Shown piece after piece: positions 53,134 through 63,653 of a stretch of 64,000 bases of DNA; position 1 is the first letter of the stretch, and every line of letters begins with the position of its first letter. This DNA is from Thermodesulfobacterium geofontis OPF15. Lineage in GTDB: Bacteria > Desulfobacterota > Thermodesulfobacteria > Thermodesulfobacteriales > Thermodesulfobacteriaceae. Made by a program: the position numbers and the translations under genes. The notes beneath the pieces are model-generated. The model was given only the letters and a program-made list of their open reading frames with translations, was not told where the DNA came from and made no database searches. The stretch spans positions 310,001 to 374,000 of the forward strand of contig NC_015682.1 in the NCBI RefSeq assembly GCF_000215975.1, given 5' to 3'.

Positions 53134-53787
53134 TTAATAGAGACTTAGAAAATTTCTTAAAAGAATAACCCCTTCTGGAAGGTTATTACTTTCAAAATCC
53201 CAATCCTTAGGAGGTGTTTTAAAAAATTGCCATCTTTCAAGAGAAGTTCCTATGGATTCTGGATGAAATTGTACTCCCTCTATCGGAAGTTCTTTATGTC
53301 TTATTCCCATAATTTCTCCATCTTCAGCTTTAGCTGAAATTTCAAAAAAAGGAGGTAAGGTTTCAAAATCTACTGCTAAGGAATGATACCTCATACCTGA
53401 AAAAGGATTAGGAAGTCCTGAAAAAATACCTTTTCCATCGTGAAAAATTTTGGAAGTTTTACCATGCATAAGTCTTTTAGCTTTAACAATTTTTGCTCCA
53501 AAAGCAGAACCTATACATTGATGCCCTAAGCAAACTCCTAAAATTGGAAATATTCCCTTTACTTTTTTAATAAGTTCTACAGAAATACCTGCTTCCTTAG
53601 GAGTACATGGGCCAGGAGAAATAATTATATGAGTTGGTTTTAAAGATAAAACTTCATCAGGAGTTATAGCATCATTTCTAAAAACTAAAACCTCTCCACC
53701 CCAGAGTTTCTCAAGCATAATACCCACTAATTGTACAAGATTATAGGTAAATGAATCGTAATTATCAATTACTAAAACCCTTTTCAT
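53134..53787 (-). CDS. trpG: Anthranilate synthase glutamine amidotransferase
   Basis: 217 residues, class I amidotransferase: [21 protein letters not shown], catalytic Cys in [15 protein letters not shown] and His/Glu in GVQFHPESI. It supplies ammonia to TrpE; TrpG/PabA proteins can serve both pathways. It starts two bases after trpE. Confidence 0.9.
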   Translation of the reverse strand: MKRVLVIDNYDSFTYNLVQLVGIMLEKLWGGEVLVFRNDAITPDEVLSLKPTHIIISPGPCTPKEAGISVELIKKVKGIFPILGVCLGHQCIGSAFGAKIVKAKRLMHGKTSKIFHDGKGIFSGLPNPFSGMRYHSLAVDFETLPPFFEISAKAEDGEIMGIRHKELPIEGVQFHPESIGTSLERWQFFKTPPKDWDFESNNLPEGVILLRNFLSLY

Positions 53788-53789
53788 TT

Positions 53790-55283
53790 TTAAGAAAACT
53801 CCTTAATTATTTCTACAGCTTTAAATAAAGCTTTAGCCTTATTTATAGTTTCTTCATATTCTCTTTCTGGGTCAGAATCTGCAACAATTCCTGCCCCTGC
53901 TTGAACATAAAGCTTTTTACCTTTTTGGAAAAAGGTTCTAATAGTTATACAAAAATCCATATTTCCAGAAAAGGAAAAATATCCTACTGCTCCAGCATAA
54001 GGGCCTCTTACTTTTTTTTCAAGCTCAGTTATAATTTCCATAGCACGTATTTTAGGAGCTCCTGAGACGGTTCCTGCAGGGAAAGTAGCTGAAAAAGTAT
54101 CAAACATATCTGCCCCATCTTTTGCTTTTCCTCTAACACCAGATACCAAATGCATAACATGGGAATATCTTTCTACTACCATAAGTTCATAAACTTCAAC
54201 ACTTCCATATTTACAAACTCTACCAATATCGTTTCTTCCTAAGTCAACAAGCATTATATGTTCTGCTAATTCTTTTTCATCTCTTTTAAGTTCTTCTTCT
54301 AATTTTTTATCTTCCTCTTCTGTTTTGCCTCTTCTTCGAGTTCCTGCAATAGGTCTTGTTTCAATAACATCTTCTTCCATTCTTACAAGAATTTCAGGAG
54401 AAGAGCCTATTAAAATTTCATCCTCCAATTTTAGGTAAAAAAGATATGGTGAGGGGTTTACTTTCCTCAAAGCACGGTATATAAGAAAGGAGGGTAATTC
54501 TTCTTCAAGAAAAAATCTTTGAGAGAGAACAACTTGAATTACATCTCCATTTTCTATATACTCTTTTGCCTTTTTTACCATGGATAAAAATTCTTCCTTT
54601 GGAATTTCAGGGATAAAGTTAAGGGAGTAATTTGTAGGAACCGTTTCTTCTGGAACCTTTTCTTTTAAAATTTTATTTTTTAGACTAATTAAGGTTTCTA
54701 CAGCAAGATCATAAAGATTTTCAGGATTTTCAAAGCTTTCTTTTATCCAGAGGTTATAAATAAGTTTTAAGGTATGAGCTAATCTATCGTGTACTAAAAG
54801 TATTTCTGGGAACATAAAATGTAAGTCTGAAAAAAAAAGACTATCTTCTCCACATGGGATATTTTCAAAAAATCTTACACTTTCATAACTTACAAAACCT
54901 ACAGCACCTCCTGAAAATCTTGGAAGGTTTTTAAACACAGGGGATTTAAATTGATTTACAAGCTTTTTTAATTCTAAAAAGGCATTTTCAGATTCAAATA
55001 TTCTATTGCTAAACCCATTTTTTTCTTTTTCTATTATATTAACTTTCTTTCCTTTACTTCTAAAAATTAAAAAGGGATCAATCCCTATGAAACTATATCT
55101 TGCCCATTTTTCAGCACCTTCAACACTTTCAAGTAAAAAGCCATAATCATTTTTAAAAACCTTGTAAAATAAAGATATAGGAGTATCAAGGTCGCAGGGA
55201 AGATCAAGTGAAATAGGAATGAGATTATAATGTTTACTAAGTTTTAAAAATTCGTTTTTTAATGGGTGTATATTAGGATTCAT
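53790..55283 (-). CDS. trpE: Anthranilate synthase component I
   Basis: 497 residues. The tryptophan-feedback motif GFLLESVEG is present, with [20 protein letters not shown] and the catalytic end [14 protein letters not shown] and YVQAGAGIV. It makes anthranilate from chorismate with TrpG. LLES favours TrpE over PabB. The gene overlaps hisS by 11 bases. No other trp gene is nearby, so tryptophan genes are scattered in this genome. Confidence 0.9.
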   Translation of the reverse strand: MNPNIHPLKNEFLKLSKHYNLIPISLDLPCDLDTPISLFYKVFKNDYGFLLESVEGAEKWARYSFIGIDPFLIFRSKGKKVNIIEKEKNGFSNRIFESENAFLELKKLVNQFKSPVFKNLPRFSGGAVGFVSYESVRFFENIPCGEDSLFFSDLHFMFPEILLVHDRLAHTLKLIYNLWIKESFENPENLYDLAVETLISLKNKILKEKVPEETVPTNYSLNFIPEIPKEEFLSMVKKAKEYIENGDVIQVVLSQRFFLEEELPSFLIYRALRKVNPSPYLFYLKLEDEILIGSSPEILVRMEEDVIETRPIAGTRRRGKTEEEDKKLEEELKRDEKELAEHIMLVDLGRNDIGRVCKYGSVEVYELMVVERYSHVMHLVSGVRGKAKDGADMFDTFSATFPAGTVSGAPKIRAMEIITELEKKVRGPYAGAVGYFSFSGNMDFCITIRTFFQKGKKLYVQAGAGIVADSDPEREYEETINKAKALFKAVEIIKEFS

Positions 55284-56589
55284 TTTTTATTTTTTTTAAA
55301 ACTTTTGTAGAAAGATCTTCCCAATTTTTAAATTCTACTTCTTCTTGAATACTCTTTTTCATATTTCTTAATATAGCAGATTTTTTTTTAAGTTCTTCAT
55401 CTCCTAATATGAGGGAATATTTTGCTAAAAGTTTATCAGCGTTTTTAAGCTGTGCTTTTAAAGATTTTTCTTCATAGGTTATTTCGCAACGTATTCCTTT
55501 TTTTCTTAAAAGTGTTGCTAACTCAAAACCCTTATTTAAAAGTTCTTTGCCTAAAAGAATGATAAAAAGATCTGGATTAAGTTTTTCTAAAATTTTTTTA
55601 GATTCTAAAATCCCTTTATTTTCTTCATCTCCAAAAATAGAAATAGCCCATCTTTCAAGCCCTATAGCAAATCCTATAGCAGGTAATTCCGGACCTCCCA
55701 ATTCTTTTAGAAGATAATCGTATCTTCCTCCTGCAGCTACTGTATCTTGAGCTCCAAGCCCTTTGGCTTTAATTTCAAAAATTGTCCTTACATAATAATC
55801 AAGCCCTCTAACAAGCCTTGGATTTTCTATATATTTAATTCCAATAAAATCTAAAACTTCTTTAAGACTTATAAAATGATCTTTACACTCTTTACAAAGA
55901 TATTCTGTAATAATAGGGCTTTTTGATACTACTTCTTTACAAGTTTCGTTTTTGCAATCAAGTACTCTTAAGGGATTCCTGGTAATTCTTTCTTTACAAG
56001 TTTCACATAAATTTTCTTTATTTTCCTCTAAAAATTTTAGTAAATCTTCTTTATACTTGATTCTACAGTTTGGGCAACCTAAAGTATTCAATTCTAAGGT
56101 ATAAATATTTTTTTCTTGGGAGGAGAAGGGAGCTTTTAATATTTCCATAGCTAAAAAAATTAATTCAGCCTCTATATGAGGATTTAAAGGAGAGAATAAT
56201 TCTACATCAATTTGATAAAATTCACGGAGTCTTCCTTTTTGAGGTCTTTCATGTCTAAACATGGGTCCAATAGTAAAGAATTTCAAAGGTTTTGGATTTA
56301 CAAATAATCCTTTTTCTATAATCATTCTACAAATTCCTGCAGTTGCTTCAGGTCGTAAAGTTAAAAATTCTTTGTTTCTGTCCTGAAAGGTATAAGTTTC
56401 CTTTTGTACAATATCTGTGAATTCTCCTATAGATCTTACAAAAAGTTCTGTTTTTTCAAGAATAGGAATTTTAATTTCTTTATAATTGTAAGTTTTTAAA
56501 ATATTTTTAGCTAATTTTATAAGGTACTCGTATTTAGCAAAATCTTCAGGAAGCCAATCTTTAAATCCTCTGACAGCTTGAATTTTCAT
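55273..56589 (-). CDS. hisS: Histidyl-tRNA synthetase
   Basis: 438 residues from ATG 56589, which overlaps the upstream stop by one base; a TTG further up is less likely. Class II motifs are RPEATAGICRMI, RHERPQKGRLREFYQIDVE and the HisA signature VRGLDYYVRTIFE with GGRYDYLLKELGG. A Cys-rich insertion (CPNCRI, CETC, CLCKEC-like) may bind zinc. The anticodon-binding domain closes the protein. Confidence 0.93.
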   Translation of the reverse strand: MKIQAVRGFKDWLPEDFAKYEYLIKLAKNILKTYNYKEIKIPILEKTELFVRSIGEFTDIVQKETYTFQDRNKEFLTLRPEATAGICRMIIEKGLFVNPKPLKFFTIGPMFRHERPQKGRLREFYQIDVELFSPLNPHIEAELIFLAMEILKAPFSSQEKNIYTLELNTLGCPNCRIKYKEDLLKFLEENKENLCETCKERITRNPLRVLDCKNETCKEVVSKSPIITEYLCKECKDHFISLKEVLDFIGIKYIENPRLVRGLDYYVRTIFEIKAKGLGAQDTVAAGGRYDYLLKELGGPELPAIGFAIGLERWAISIFGDEENKGILESKKILEKLNPDLFIILLGKELLNKGFELATLLRKKGIRCEITYEEKSLKAQLKNADKLLAKYSLILGDEELKKKSAILRNMKKSIQEEVEFKNWEDLSTKVLKKIKNES

Positions 56590-58289
56590 TAAAATCTTTC
56601 TCCCCAACTTTTTGGAAGAACTATTCCTCCTAAAGCTACATAAACTCTTTCAAAACCTTCAGCAGAAAGCCATCTTGCAACTTCATAAGCTCTTGCTCCT
56701 ACACTACAAACTACTATTAAATCTTTATCTTTCGGTAAATCCTTTATTTTATTCCTTGCAAATTGATAGGGGATATTTATCCAGTTAGGATATCTTTCGG
56801 TTATGTCTTTTAGTTCATTGGGGGTTCTTACATCTAAAATTAACATACTTTCATCCCTTTCTTTTAATCTTTTAATCACAGTTTCCCAATCTATAGGTTT
56901 AAATCTTTCATAAATAATATTTTCAGCAATGAAAGAGGTTACATGGATAGGATCTAAAGCTGTGTTAAAAGGTGGTGAATAGGGAAGTTCTAAGGAAGCA
57001 ATTTCTTCTATAGTGGGTTTTAAAGGTAAAATGCTTGAAATAGCGTGAACCCTTGCTAAGGTTCCATCTGTAAAAGGTCCTATAGCTTGAAACCCCAGCA
57101 CCTTAGTTGTTCTCTTATCAAAAACTAAGGAATAATAGGAACATCCTGTAGAGAAAAAATGAGCTCTTTCATGTTGTATATTTAAAGCATAAGTCGCATC
57201 TTTAAAACCTTCAGATTTTGCAGTTTCTAAACTTAAACCACATCCTCCTATAGCCATATCAAAACATTTAAGAATGAAAGCACCTACTGTTCCCTTAAAA
57301 ATTGCATTTCCACCAGCAATATTTGTAGCAATGACCCTTCCTTGTCTATTAGCAAGAGAACCCATAGGCATGACAACTCCTTTACCACTAATCAAATGTC
57401 TTATTTCTACACAATCTCCACCTGCATAAATATCAGGATCTGAGGTTTGCATTCTTTCATTTACTACAATACCTTCTGTGGTTGGAGAAACTATTAATCC
57501 AGCTTTTTTAGCTAGTTCTGTGTTTGGTCTTACTCCAGTTGCTAACAAAACAAGATCTGCTGGATAAAAGTTATCTTCGGTTCTAACCCCTATTACTTTC
57601 CCATTTTCTCCAACAATTTCTTTTATCCTTACATTTAAAACTACATTTACTCCCTTTTCTTTCAAATGGTTTTCTATTATTCGTGACATAAAAGGATCTA
57701 TAAGTCTTGGTAATACTTGAGGAAAATATTCTAAAAGTGTTACAGGAAGCTCCCAAGATTCTCCAAAAGCTTCAACTACCTCAAGCCCTATAAAACCTGC
57801 TCCAATGACTAATGGTCTTTCTACTTTTTTATTTACTAATCTTTCTTTTATTTTTATAGCATCATGTAAATTTGAAAGGGTAAAAACTCCATCAAGATGA
57901 GTTCCGGGAATAGGAGGAATTTTAGGAATAGAACCTGTTGCTATTACAAGTTTGTCATAAGGTATTTCTTCTTTTTTACCACTTTCTAAATATTTAACTT
58001 TAACTACTTTCTTTTTTCTATCTATCTCTTCTGCAAGAGTTTTAGTTAAAGTAATAATTCCTTTTATATTTTCAAAAAATTTTTTATCCCTTAAGATGTA
58101 GAAAGTAGTTCTTCTTAGTTCATCTATATGAGAAACATCTCCAGTAAGATAATAGGGCATTCCACATCCGCCATAAGAAATAAATTCATCTTTATCAATA
58201 AGAATTATTTCAGCATCAGGTCTTAATCTTTTAAGTCTACAAGCAGTTTTAGTTCCACAAGCAACTGCTCCAATGATAACAACTCTCAT
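56589..58289 (-). CDS. CoA-disulfide-reductase-like flavoprotein with rhodanese domain
   Basis: 566 residues. FAD/NAD(P)H domains (VVIIGAVACGTKTACRLKRL, VIGAGFIGLEVVEAFG, YAGGDCVE), the single redox Cys in SYGGCGMPYYL and a C-terminal rhodanese domain (~465-566) with a Cys in VCSVGARAYE. The family reduces CoA disulfide, CoA persulfide or polysulfide, so a role in sulfur or redox balance is likely. It begins the long operon that continues with hisS. Confidence 0.88.
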   Translation of the reverse strand: MRVVIIGAVACGTKTACRLKRLRPDAEIILIDKDEFISYGGCGMPYYLTGDVSHIDELRRTTFYILRDKKFFENIKGIITLTKTLAEEIDRKKKVVKVKYLESGKKEEIPYDKLVIATGSIPKIPPIPGTHLDGVFTLSNLHDAIKIKERLVNKKVERPLVIGAGFIGLEVVEAFGESWELPVTLLEYFPQVLPRLIDPFMSRIIENHLKEKGVNVVLNVRIKEIVGENGKVIGVRTEDNFYPADLVLLATGVRPNTELAKKAGLIVSPTTEGIVVNERMQTSDPDIYAGGDCVEIRHLISGKGVVMPMGSLANRQGRVIATNIAGGNAIFKGTVGAFILKCFDMAIGGCGLSLETAKSEGFKDATYALNIQHERAHFFSTGCSYYSLVFDKRTTKVLGFQAIGPFTDGTLARVHAISSILPLKPTIEEIASLELPYSPPFNTALDPIHVTSFIAENIIYERFKPIDWETVIKRLKERDESMLILDVRTPNELKDITERYPNWINIPYQFARNKIKDLPKDKDLIVVCSVGARAYEVARWLSAEGFERVYVALGGIVLPKSWGERF

Positions 58290-58364
58290 TAAATTAAGCT
58301 TCCTCCCAAAGATTAAAAAAATAATTTTCCTGAAATTTTACCACAAAAGATAAATTTAGAAATT

Positions 58365-60275
58365 TTAAAAAAGCTTAAAATTTATAAAAGATATAAGCCA
58401 AGCCAAAATAAAACTATATAACCAAAAGCCTAAAGCAAATTTCAAGTTCCCCTCTTTTGCCATTATTACAACTGTTGCAAAACAGGAATTATAAATCAAA
58501 ACAAATAAAAGGAAAGATAATGCCTGTTTAGGAGTTAAAAGTTCTTTTATCTTAGCTTTTAATTCCCTATCTTCTAAATTTTGGTTAGTTTCTAAAGTAT
58601 CTTTTTTTTCTTGCGTCATAATAACTCCCAAATTACTTATTATGGCTTCTCTTGCTAAAAAACCAGAAAGTATTGAGGTTGAAATTCTCCAATCCCCTAA
58701 TCCTATAGGTTCAAAAATATAACTTAAGGTTTTACCTATTTTTCCTGCAAAGGTGTTTTCTAAATTTTCTTCTCCAAAAGGCAAATTTAAAAGAAGCCAC
58801 ATAACTACAGAAACTGTGAATATAATTGTTCCAGCTCTATAAACAAAATCTTTTAAATAAGCCTTGGTGATATTAAAAACTATTTTTAAGGAAGGGATTC
58901 TATAAGGAGGGAGATCCATAACAAAGTGGGATAATTTCTTTTCTAATAAAGTTTTTCTTAATACTAAACTGGTTAAAATAGAAAGAATTATTCCTATAAG
59001 ATAAAGAATAAAAATTATTAAAGCAGGTTTTTCAAAAAAAATAGAAACAATAAATGAAAAAACTATTAATCTTGCTGGACAGGAAATAAAAGGAATCATA
59101 GAGATAACAAGAAGTTTATCTTTGGTATCTTGAAAAGTTCTTGTAGCAATAACTGCTGGAACATTACAGCCAAATCCAAGTATTAAAGGAATAACACTTT
59201 GACCGTGAAGTCCTATTTTATGAGTAAAGCTATCCATTAAAAAGGCTACCCTTGGTAAATAACCTGAAGTCTCAAGAAGAGTTAAGAGAAAGTACATAGT
59301 AAAAATAAGGGGGACAAAAGACAAAACTATACCTACCCCACCTATTAGTGCTCCTACAATAAAACTAATCAAAAAATGAGGAGCCCCTATATTTTCTAAG
59401 TTTTTAGTTATTATAGGTCCTAAAAAATTTTGTAAAAAATTATCAATCCAATCAATAAAAGGGAAGGAAAAATCAAAAGAAATCTTAAAAAAGAGATACA
59501 TTATTAAAATAAAAAAGAAGATTCCTAAAAGAGGATGAAGAAAGAGGCTGTCTAAGGTTTCTGTTAAAGTTTTTTTATATAAAATTTTCTTACGAACTAC
59601 CTCTTTGGTTAGACCTTTTGAAAAACTAAGTTGTTTTTCTTTTATAATTTTATATAATTCAGGATTTTCTTTTATTATTTCTTGAAGTTTCAGCCATTTA
59701 AAAGTGTTTTTTTCTTTAATTTTATTTTCAATCTCTTTGGGGTAATTTATAGTTATAGGTTTTGTATTTTTTTTGTAAACTTCTACTATAGCTGGTAGAA
59801 TTTCCTTTATACCTTCTCCTGTTCTTCCATTAGTTTTAAAAACTTTCACATTTAAAAGCTCAGACAATCTTTCTACGTTAACTTCCATACCGTAACTTTC
59901 TGCCTCATCTATCATATTAAGTACCAAAATAAGAGGTTTTTCTATATCAAGGAGCTGGCAGGTTAAATAAAGATCTCTTTCTATTCTCGGAGTTTCTATA
60001 ATATTTAATATGAGATCATAGTCTCTACTAACAATAAAGTCAAAAGCTATTTTTTCATCTTCAGAAATTATTTCTTCTAAGGTGTAAATTCCAGGAAGAT
60101 CAATAAAGGTAATTTTATATCCATTAAAAAAAACATGCCCTTCTTTTTTTTCTACAGTAACTCCTGGCCAATTTCCAATCCTTAAATTTCCCTTAACTAA
60201 ATGATTGAGAATACTTGTTTTGCCAACATTAGGATTACCAACCAGAACTACTTTTATTTCTTTATATTCTTTCAT
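58365..60275 (-). CDS. feoB: Ferrous iron transporter FeoB
   Basis: 636 residues. N-terminal GTPase: GNPNVGKTSIL (G1), DLPGIYTL (G3) and LNMID (G4 in the feoB form), then about ten membrane helices with VPLIFTMYFLLTLLETSGYL and GFGCNVPAV (gate motif). It imports Fe2+ using GTP. No feoA is next to it. The gene starts two bases after the peptidase stop. Confidence 0.95.
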   Translation of the reverse strand: MKEYKEIKVVLVGNPNVGKTSILNHLVKGNLRIGNWPGVTVEKKEGHVFFNGYKITFIDLPGIYTLEEIISEDEKIAFDFIVSRDYDLILNIIETPRIERDLYLTCQLLDIEKPLILVLNMIDEAESYGMEVNVERLSELLNVKVFKTNGRTGEGIKEILPAIVEVYKKNTKPITINYPKEIENKIKEKNTFKWLKLQEIIKENPELYKIIKEKQLSFSKGLTKEVVRKKILYKKTLTETLDSLFLHPLLGIFFFILIMYLFFKISFDFSFPFIDWIDNFLQNFLGPIITKNLENIGAPHFLISFIVGALIGGVGIVLSFVPLIFTMYFLLTLLETSGYLPRVAFLMDSFTHKIGLHGQSVIPLILGFGCNVPAVIATRTFQDTKDKLLVISMIPFISCPARLIVFSFIVSIFFEKPALIIFILYLIGIILSILTSLVLRKTLLEKKLSHFVMDLPPYRIPSLKIVFNITKAYLKDFVYRAGTIIFTVSVVMWLLLNLPFGEENLENTFAGKIGKTLSYIFEPIGLGDWRISTSILSGFLAREAIISNLGVIMTQEKKDTLETNQNLEDRELKAKIKELLTPKQALSFLLFVLIYNSCFATVVIMAKEGNLKFALGFWLYSFILAWLISFINFKLF

Positions 60276-60277
60276 TT

Positions 60278-61387
60278 TTAATCCAAAATTTTTAGCTCCA
60301 AATCAATTTCTGAATAAATCTCCCCTCTTCCATTTTCTACAAATACTATATTTTCAAGTCTTATACCAAATTCATTAGGAAAATAAAGTCCTGGTTCTAT
60401 AGTAAAAACCATACCATCCTCTATTACAGTGATATCATTTTTTCTTTTTTTATTATTAATCTTTTGATAATAAATTCTTGGAGGTTCATGGACTTCAATT
60501 CCTATTCCGTGTCCTGTAGCATGAAGGAAGAAATTGTCAACTTCTTTTGTTTTAAAATATTCTCTTATTGTTTTATCTATTTCAGAAACTAAAACTCCGC
60601 TCTTTACTTTTTCAAAACCTTTATACCAGGCAGTTTTTACAATTTCATACATTTTTTTAAATTCGGAAGCAGGGTTTCCTATGTATAAAGTTCTTGTAAA
60701 ATCAGTACAATAACCTTTCCAGATCATACCCATATCTATTAAAAGTGGAGCATTCATTTGGATTTTGTTATTTGAGCTTTGCCAGTGGGGTAGAGCAGAG
60801 TTTTTCCCGCTTGCTACTATAGCAGGAAAACTTTCTCCTTCTCCTCCAAGTTCAAAAATTTTAGAAACTAAAAAACCTCTAAGATTTAACTCTGTTAAAT
60901 TAAAAATTTCTTTATTTTTAAGAAGGTCTAATGCGTATTTATAAACTTCATCAGTTTTTTTAATACCTTCTTTTAAAAGCTTGAGTTCCTCTTCATCCTT
61001 AATTATTCTTAAGTGTTTAAGAACTTTACTAAAACCTTTGGTTTTTACTTTTTTTATTCTTAGCTTTTCTTTGAACTCATAGGTAATGGCATCTTTTTCA
61101 AATCCCAAGGTTTCAATTTTTAATCCCCGAATAAATTTTCTTAAAAAAGAGAGAGTATCATTTTTTATAAGAACCACTTCCCAATCTTTTAATTCTTCTT
61201 TTGCTTTTTTAAAATATCTTGCGTCTGTTAGAAAAAAGTTCTTTTCTTTGGTGATAATGATAAAGGCGTTGGAAGATTTAAAGCGAGTTAAATAAAAAAT
61301 ATTTGAAGGGGAGGTAAAAAGAAAGGCTGAAAGTTTGTTTCTTTCTAAAAAATCTCTTATCCACTCTAATTTTTTTATCAAATTCAT
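60278..61387 (-). CDS. Xaa-Pro aminopeptidase (M24 family)
   Basis: 369 residues. Creatinase-like N-terminal domain, then the pita-bread domain with metal ligands in LLIDMGMIWKGYCTDFTRT (Asp, Asp), HATGHGIGIEVHE (His), FTIEPGLY and IRLENIV (Glu, Glu). It removes N-terminal residues preceding proline or cleaves X-Pro dipeptides. It leads a two-gene unit with feoB. Confidence 0.9.
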   Translation of the reverse strand: MNLIKKLEWIRDFLERNKLSAFLFTSPSNIFYLTRFKSSNAFIIITKEKNFFLTDARYFKKAKEELKDWEVVLIKNDTLSFLRKFIRGLKIETLGFEKDAITYEFKEKLRIKKVKTKGFSKVLKHLRIIKDEEELKLLKEGIKKTDEVYKYALDLLKNKEIFNLTELNLRGFLVSKIFELGGEGESFPAIVASGKNSALPHWQSSNNKIQMNAPLLIDMGMIWKGYCTDFTRTLYIGNPASEFKKMYEIVKTAWYKGFEKVKSGVLVSEIDKTIREYFKTKEVDNFFLHATGHGIGIEVHEPPRIYYQKINNKKRKNDITVIEDGMVFTIEPGLYFPNEFGIRLENIVFVENGRGEIYSEIDLELKILD

Positions 61388-61518
61388 ATATTTACCTTAT
61401 TTAGATATTTTTCAAATATAACCAAATTTTTTTGATTTTCAATCTCAATTGTAAGGGTTCAGGAAATTTTTTTAATTTTCTATCTTCTTAAAACTATATT
61501 CTTTTTTTGAGTAAAATG

Positions 61519-61540
61519 AAAGCTGTTTTAAAAACGCTTT
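61519..61540 (-). terminator. Possible weak terminator after the siroheme-ferredoxin operon
   Basis: AAAGC and GCTTT arms (61519-61523 and 61536-61540) with an inner GTTTT/AAAAC pairing form an imperfect hairpin 4 bases after the operon stop. The T run after it is broken, so the call is uncertain. Confidence 0.35.
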
Positions 61541-61544
61541 ATTT

Positions 61545-62333
61545 TTATTTGAGCTCTTTAATAAACTTATCCCAGCCAAGTTTTTCAATAATTGCCCCGA
61601 GTCTTTCTCCCTTTTGATTATATTTTTTATAAAGTTCTAAAATTTTATAAAAAAGTTTAGGTATTTCTTCTGCTTGAAAATAACCCAAAAAGGTTGCGAG
61701 CCGAGGATGGCGACCAAGCTTACCTCCCAAGTAAACTTTATATCCTTTAAACTCCTCATTTAAAGCTGATTCTGGGCACACCTTAATGCAATGACCACAG
61801 CCAACGCAAAGCTCCTCTTTTATCATCGGACCAAACTCGGTAAGCTCAATAGCACCTTCTTCACAGGCTTCAACGCAGGACCCACAAAAACTACAAGCCT
61901 TAGGATTGACGGAAATTTTTACCACCCCATGGAGAGCAAAATCGCAGATATGGATTTGGGAACAAGCGTTTGGACATTCAGAAAGGCCAACCTTAAACTT
62001 ATGATGAGCCTTCAACTTTGGTCCAACCTTAGAGATCAAAAATTGGGTAAGCTTTTCTTCTTCTAAAATCTTTTCTAAGGAAGACAAAAGATGGCTTGAA
62101 TCTGTTAGAGCGTTAGGGCAGGAATCAAAGCCAAAACACCCAGATACTTCATAGCCCTTTTCTGCTTCAGACATTTTACTGAGCAGAGCTTTCTTTGCCT
62201 CTAAAAGGTCTTCAAGGGTAACCCTGTTCTTCCCCCTTTCCTGAAGATACTTTTCTACCTCCCTTTTTACCTTTTTTCTGACAAAGAAAGGAACCTTCTT
62301 AAGGTAGGCTTCGGCATCAGGCGTCCACTCCAT
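61545..62333 (-). CDS. PCP-reductase-domain + siroheme/Fe-S + ferredoxin fusion protein
   Basis: 262 residues in three parts. The N-terminal ~50 residues (WTPDAEAYLKKVPFFVRKKV) match the small domain also found at the end of protochlorophyllide reductase BchB. Next is a sulfite/nitrite reductase Fe-S module with GCFGFDSC (C-x5-C) and ECPNAC (C-x3-C). Then two 4Fe-4S ferredoxin motifs (CSFCGSCVEAC, CVGCGHCIKVC). It may reduce or bind siroheme for a small anion such as sulfite or nitrite, but it lacks a full reductase length. The base composition is richer in G+C than nearby genes. Confidence 0.8.
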   Translation of the reverse strand: MEWTPDAEAYLKKVPFFVRKKVKREVEKYLQERGKNRVTLEDLLEAKKALLSKMSEAEKGYEVSGCFGFDSCPNALTDSSHLLSSLEKILEEEKLTQFLISKVGPKLKAHHKFKVGLSECPNACSQIHICDFALHGVVKISVNPKACSFCGSCVEACEEGAIELTEFGPMIKEELCVGCGHCIKVCPESALNEEFKGYKVYLGGKLGRHPRLATFLGYFQAEEIPKLFYKILELYKKYNQKGERLGAIIEKLGWDKFIKELK

Positions 62334-63070
62334 TAAGCTTCCTCCGTCCTAAGGATTTCACCCTTAACTCCTATGGTGTGAACTTTAAATTTAAAATCTT
62401 TATTGGCAAGCCTCCGCGCTTGGTCAAGAATAAAAAGAAGCCCTCGACAGCAGGGAACCTCCATTATGGCAAGCTCAAGCGACCTCAGAGGCACTTTGCT
62501 AAAGATTTCCGCGAATTTTTCGATGTAAAGGTCTGCTGGGTCAAACTTTGGACAACCTATCATGATCTTTTTCCCGGGAAGAAGCTTGGTATGAAGCTCA
62601 GGATAGGCAACGGCTACGCAGTCGGCACAGACTAAAAGCCGTGCATCCCTCAAGAAGGGGGCACTGCTTGGGATAAGCCTTATCTGGACCGGCCAATGGG
62701 TAAGCGACGATGCTATATCATGAGGATAAGGAGCAGGCTTTTCCTCTGTTTCAAGGTTTCTTACCTGGGTTGATGGACAACCGCAAGCAAGAGTAGGATG
62801 AAATGTTTCCTCGCTTTTCTTCATGCGATGCAGATGGTCTTCCACAGCCTCTTCATCAAAGGGCTCAGCTTCCTTTTCTACGATGCGAAGGACACCGGTT
62901 GGACACTCCCCAATGCAAGCCCCTAAACCATCGCAAAGGACTTCGCTAACAAGCCTTGCCTTACCATCTATGATGGCTATCGCACCTTCTTGACAGGCAA
63001 GTACGCATTTGCCGCAGCCGTTACAAAGCTCTTCATCGATCTCGATGATTTTCCTTAGAACCTTCGGCAT
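62333..63070 (-). CDS. Ferredoxin-domain protein with cysteine-rich C-terminal part
   Basis: 245 residues. Ferredoxin cluster 1 is CNGCGKCVLAC; the second site is CDGLGACIGEC, lacking one of the usual cysteines, as in related proteins of this type. The rest has further Cys (ACGCPST, CADCVAVAYP, IGCPKFD, EVPCCRGL). It is probably an electron carrier or assembly partner of the siroheme protein, with which it overlaps by one base (TAATG). The physiological pathway is unknown. Confidence 0.75.
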   Translation of the reverse strand: MPKVLRKIIEIDEELCNGCGKCVLACQEGAIAIIDGKARLVSEVLCDGLGACIGECPTGVLRIVEKEAEPFDEEAVEDHLHRMKKSEETFHPTLACGCPSTQVRNLETEEKPAPYPHDIASSLTHWPVQIRLIPSSAPFLRDARLLVCADCVAVAYPELHTKLLPGKKIMIGCPKFDPADLYIEKFAEIFSKVPLRSLELAIMEVPCCRGLLFILDQARRLANKDFKFKVHTIGVKGEILRTEEA

Positions 63071-63073
63071 GTT

Positions 63074-63613
63074 TTACTCCTCCTCTTTTAAGGTTAAAGC
63101 TTCAAATAATTCCTTTGGGTTTAGCCCTTCTTTAAGCTCCTTAAGCTTAAGCCTTATGTCATCAAACACAGGCTCTGGCAGACGAACCTTCTCCGCAACT
63201 TCCTTTGAATCATCCTTTGGCAGATAATAAAAATAGAGAAGTAAAAGTTTTAAGCCTGGGGACTTCCCCACATCTTTAGCTTTTGCTTCCATTTCTATTA
63301 CTAAACTTGAGATTTCTTTAAAAAGCTCTTTGGGAAGCCTTTTTTCAACCTCAACTGCTATGCGCTCTTTAAGGAGGTTACTCCTTTCTCTCAAAACCTC
63401 CTTTGGCAGTTCACCAAAGCAAAGCTCAGCGTATTGGCAATAGAGGGCGCACCCAAAATCCATCCTTGGATTGACAAGCACTCGCTTACAGCTTGGACAT
63501 TTCCTTGAGGTATCATCCTTGAAGAACTCAACAAGCGCCCCGCAATGGGGACATTTAACCTCAAAGATGGCATCTTCCTTCCAATAATGTGTATCTTGCC
63601 CTGGACATCTCAT
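63074..63613 (-). CDS. Zinc-ribbon protein of unknown function
   Basis: 179 residues. An N-terminal double zinc ribbon (KCPHCGAL...KCPSCKRVLV) and a further cysteine set (GCALYCQYAELC) are followed by helical segments (KEVLRERSNLL, FKEISSLVIEME). I do not recognise the family. Three bases separate it from the ferredoxin gene, so it is the leading gene of this small operon and may act as a regulator or scaffold. Confidence 0.65.
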   Translation of the reverse strand: MRCPGQDTHYWKEDAIFEVKCPHCGALVEFFKDDTSRKCPSCKRVLVNPRMDFGCALYCQYAELCFGELPKEVLRERSNLLKERIAVEVEKRLPKELFKEISSLVIEMEAKAKDVGKSPGLKLLLLYFYYLPKDDSKEVAEKVRLPEPVFDDIRLKLKELKEGLNPKELFEALTLKEEE

Positions 63614-63653
63614 TTTTTACTAAATTCTTAGCCTTTTGTATTTAGAAAATAAA

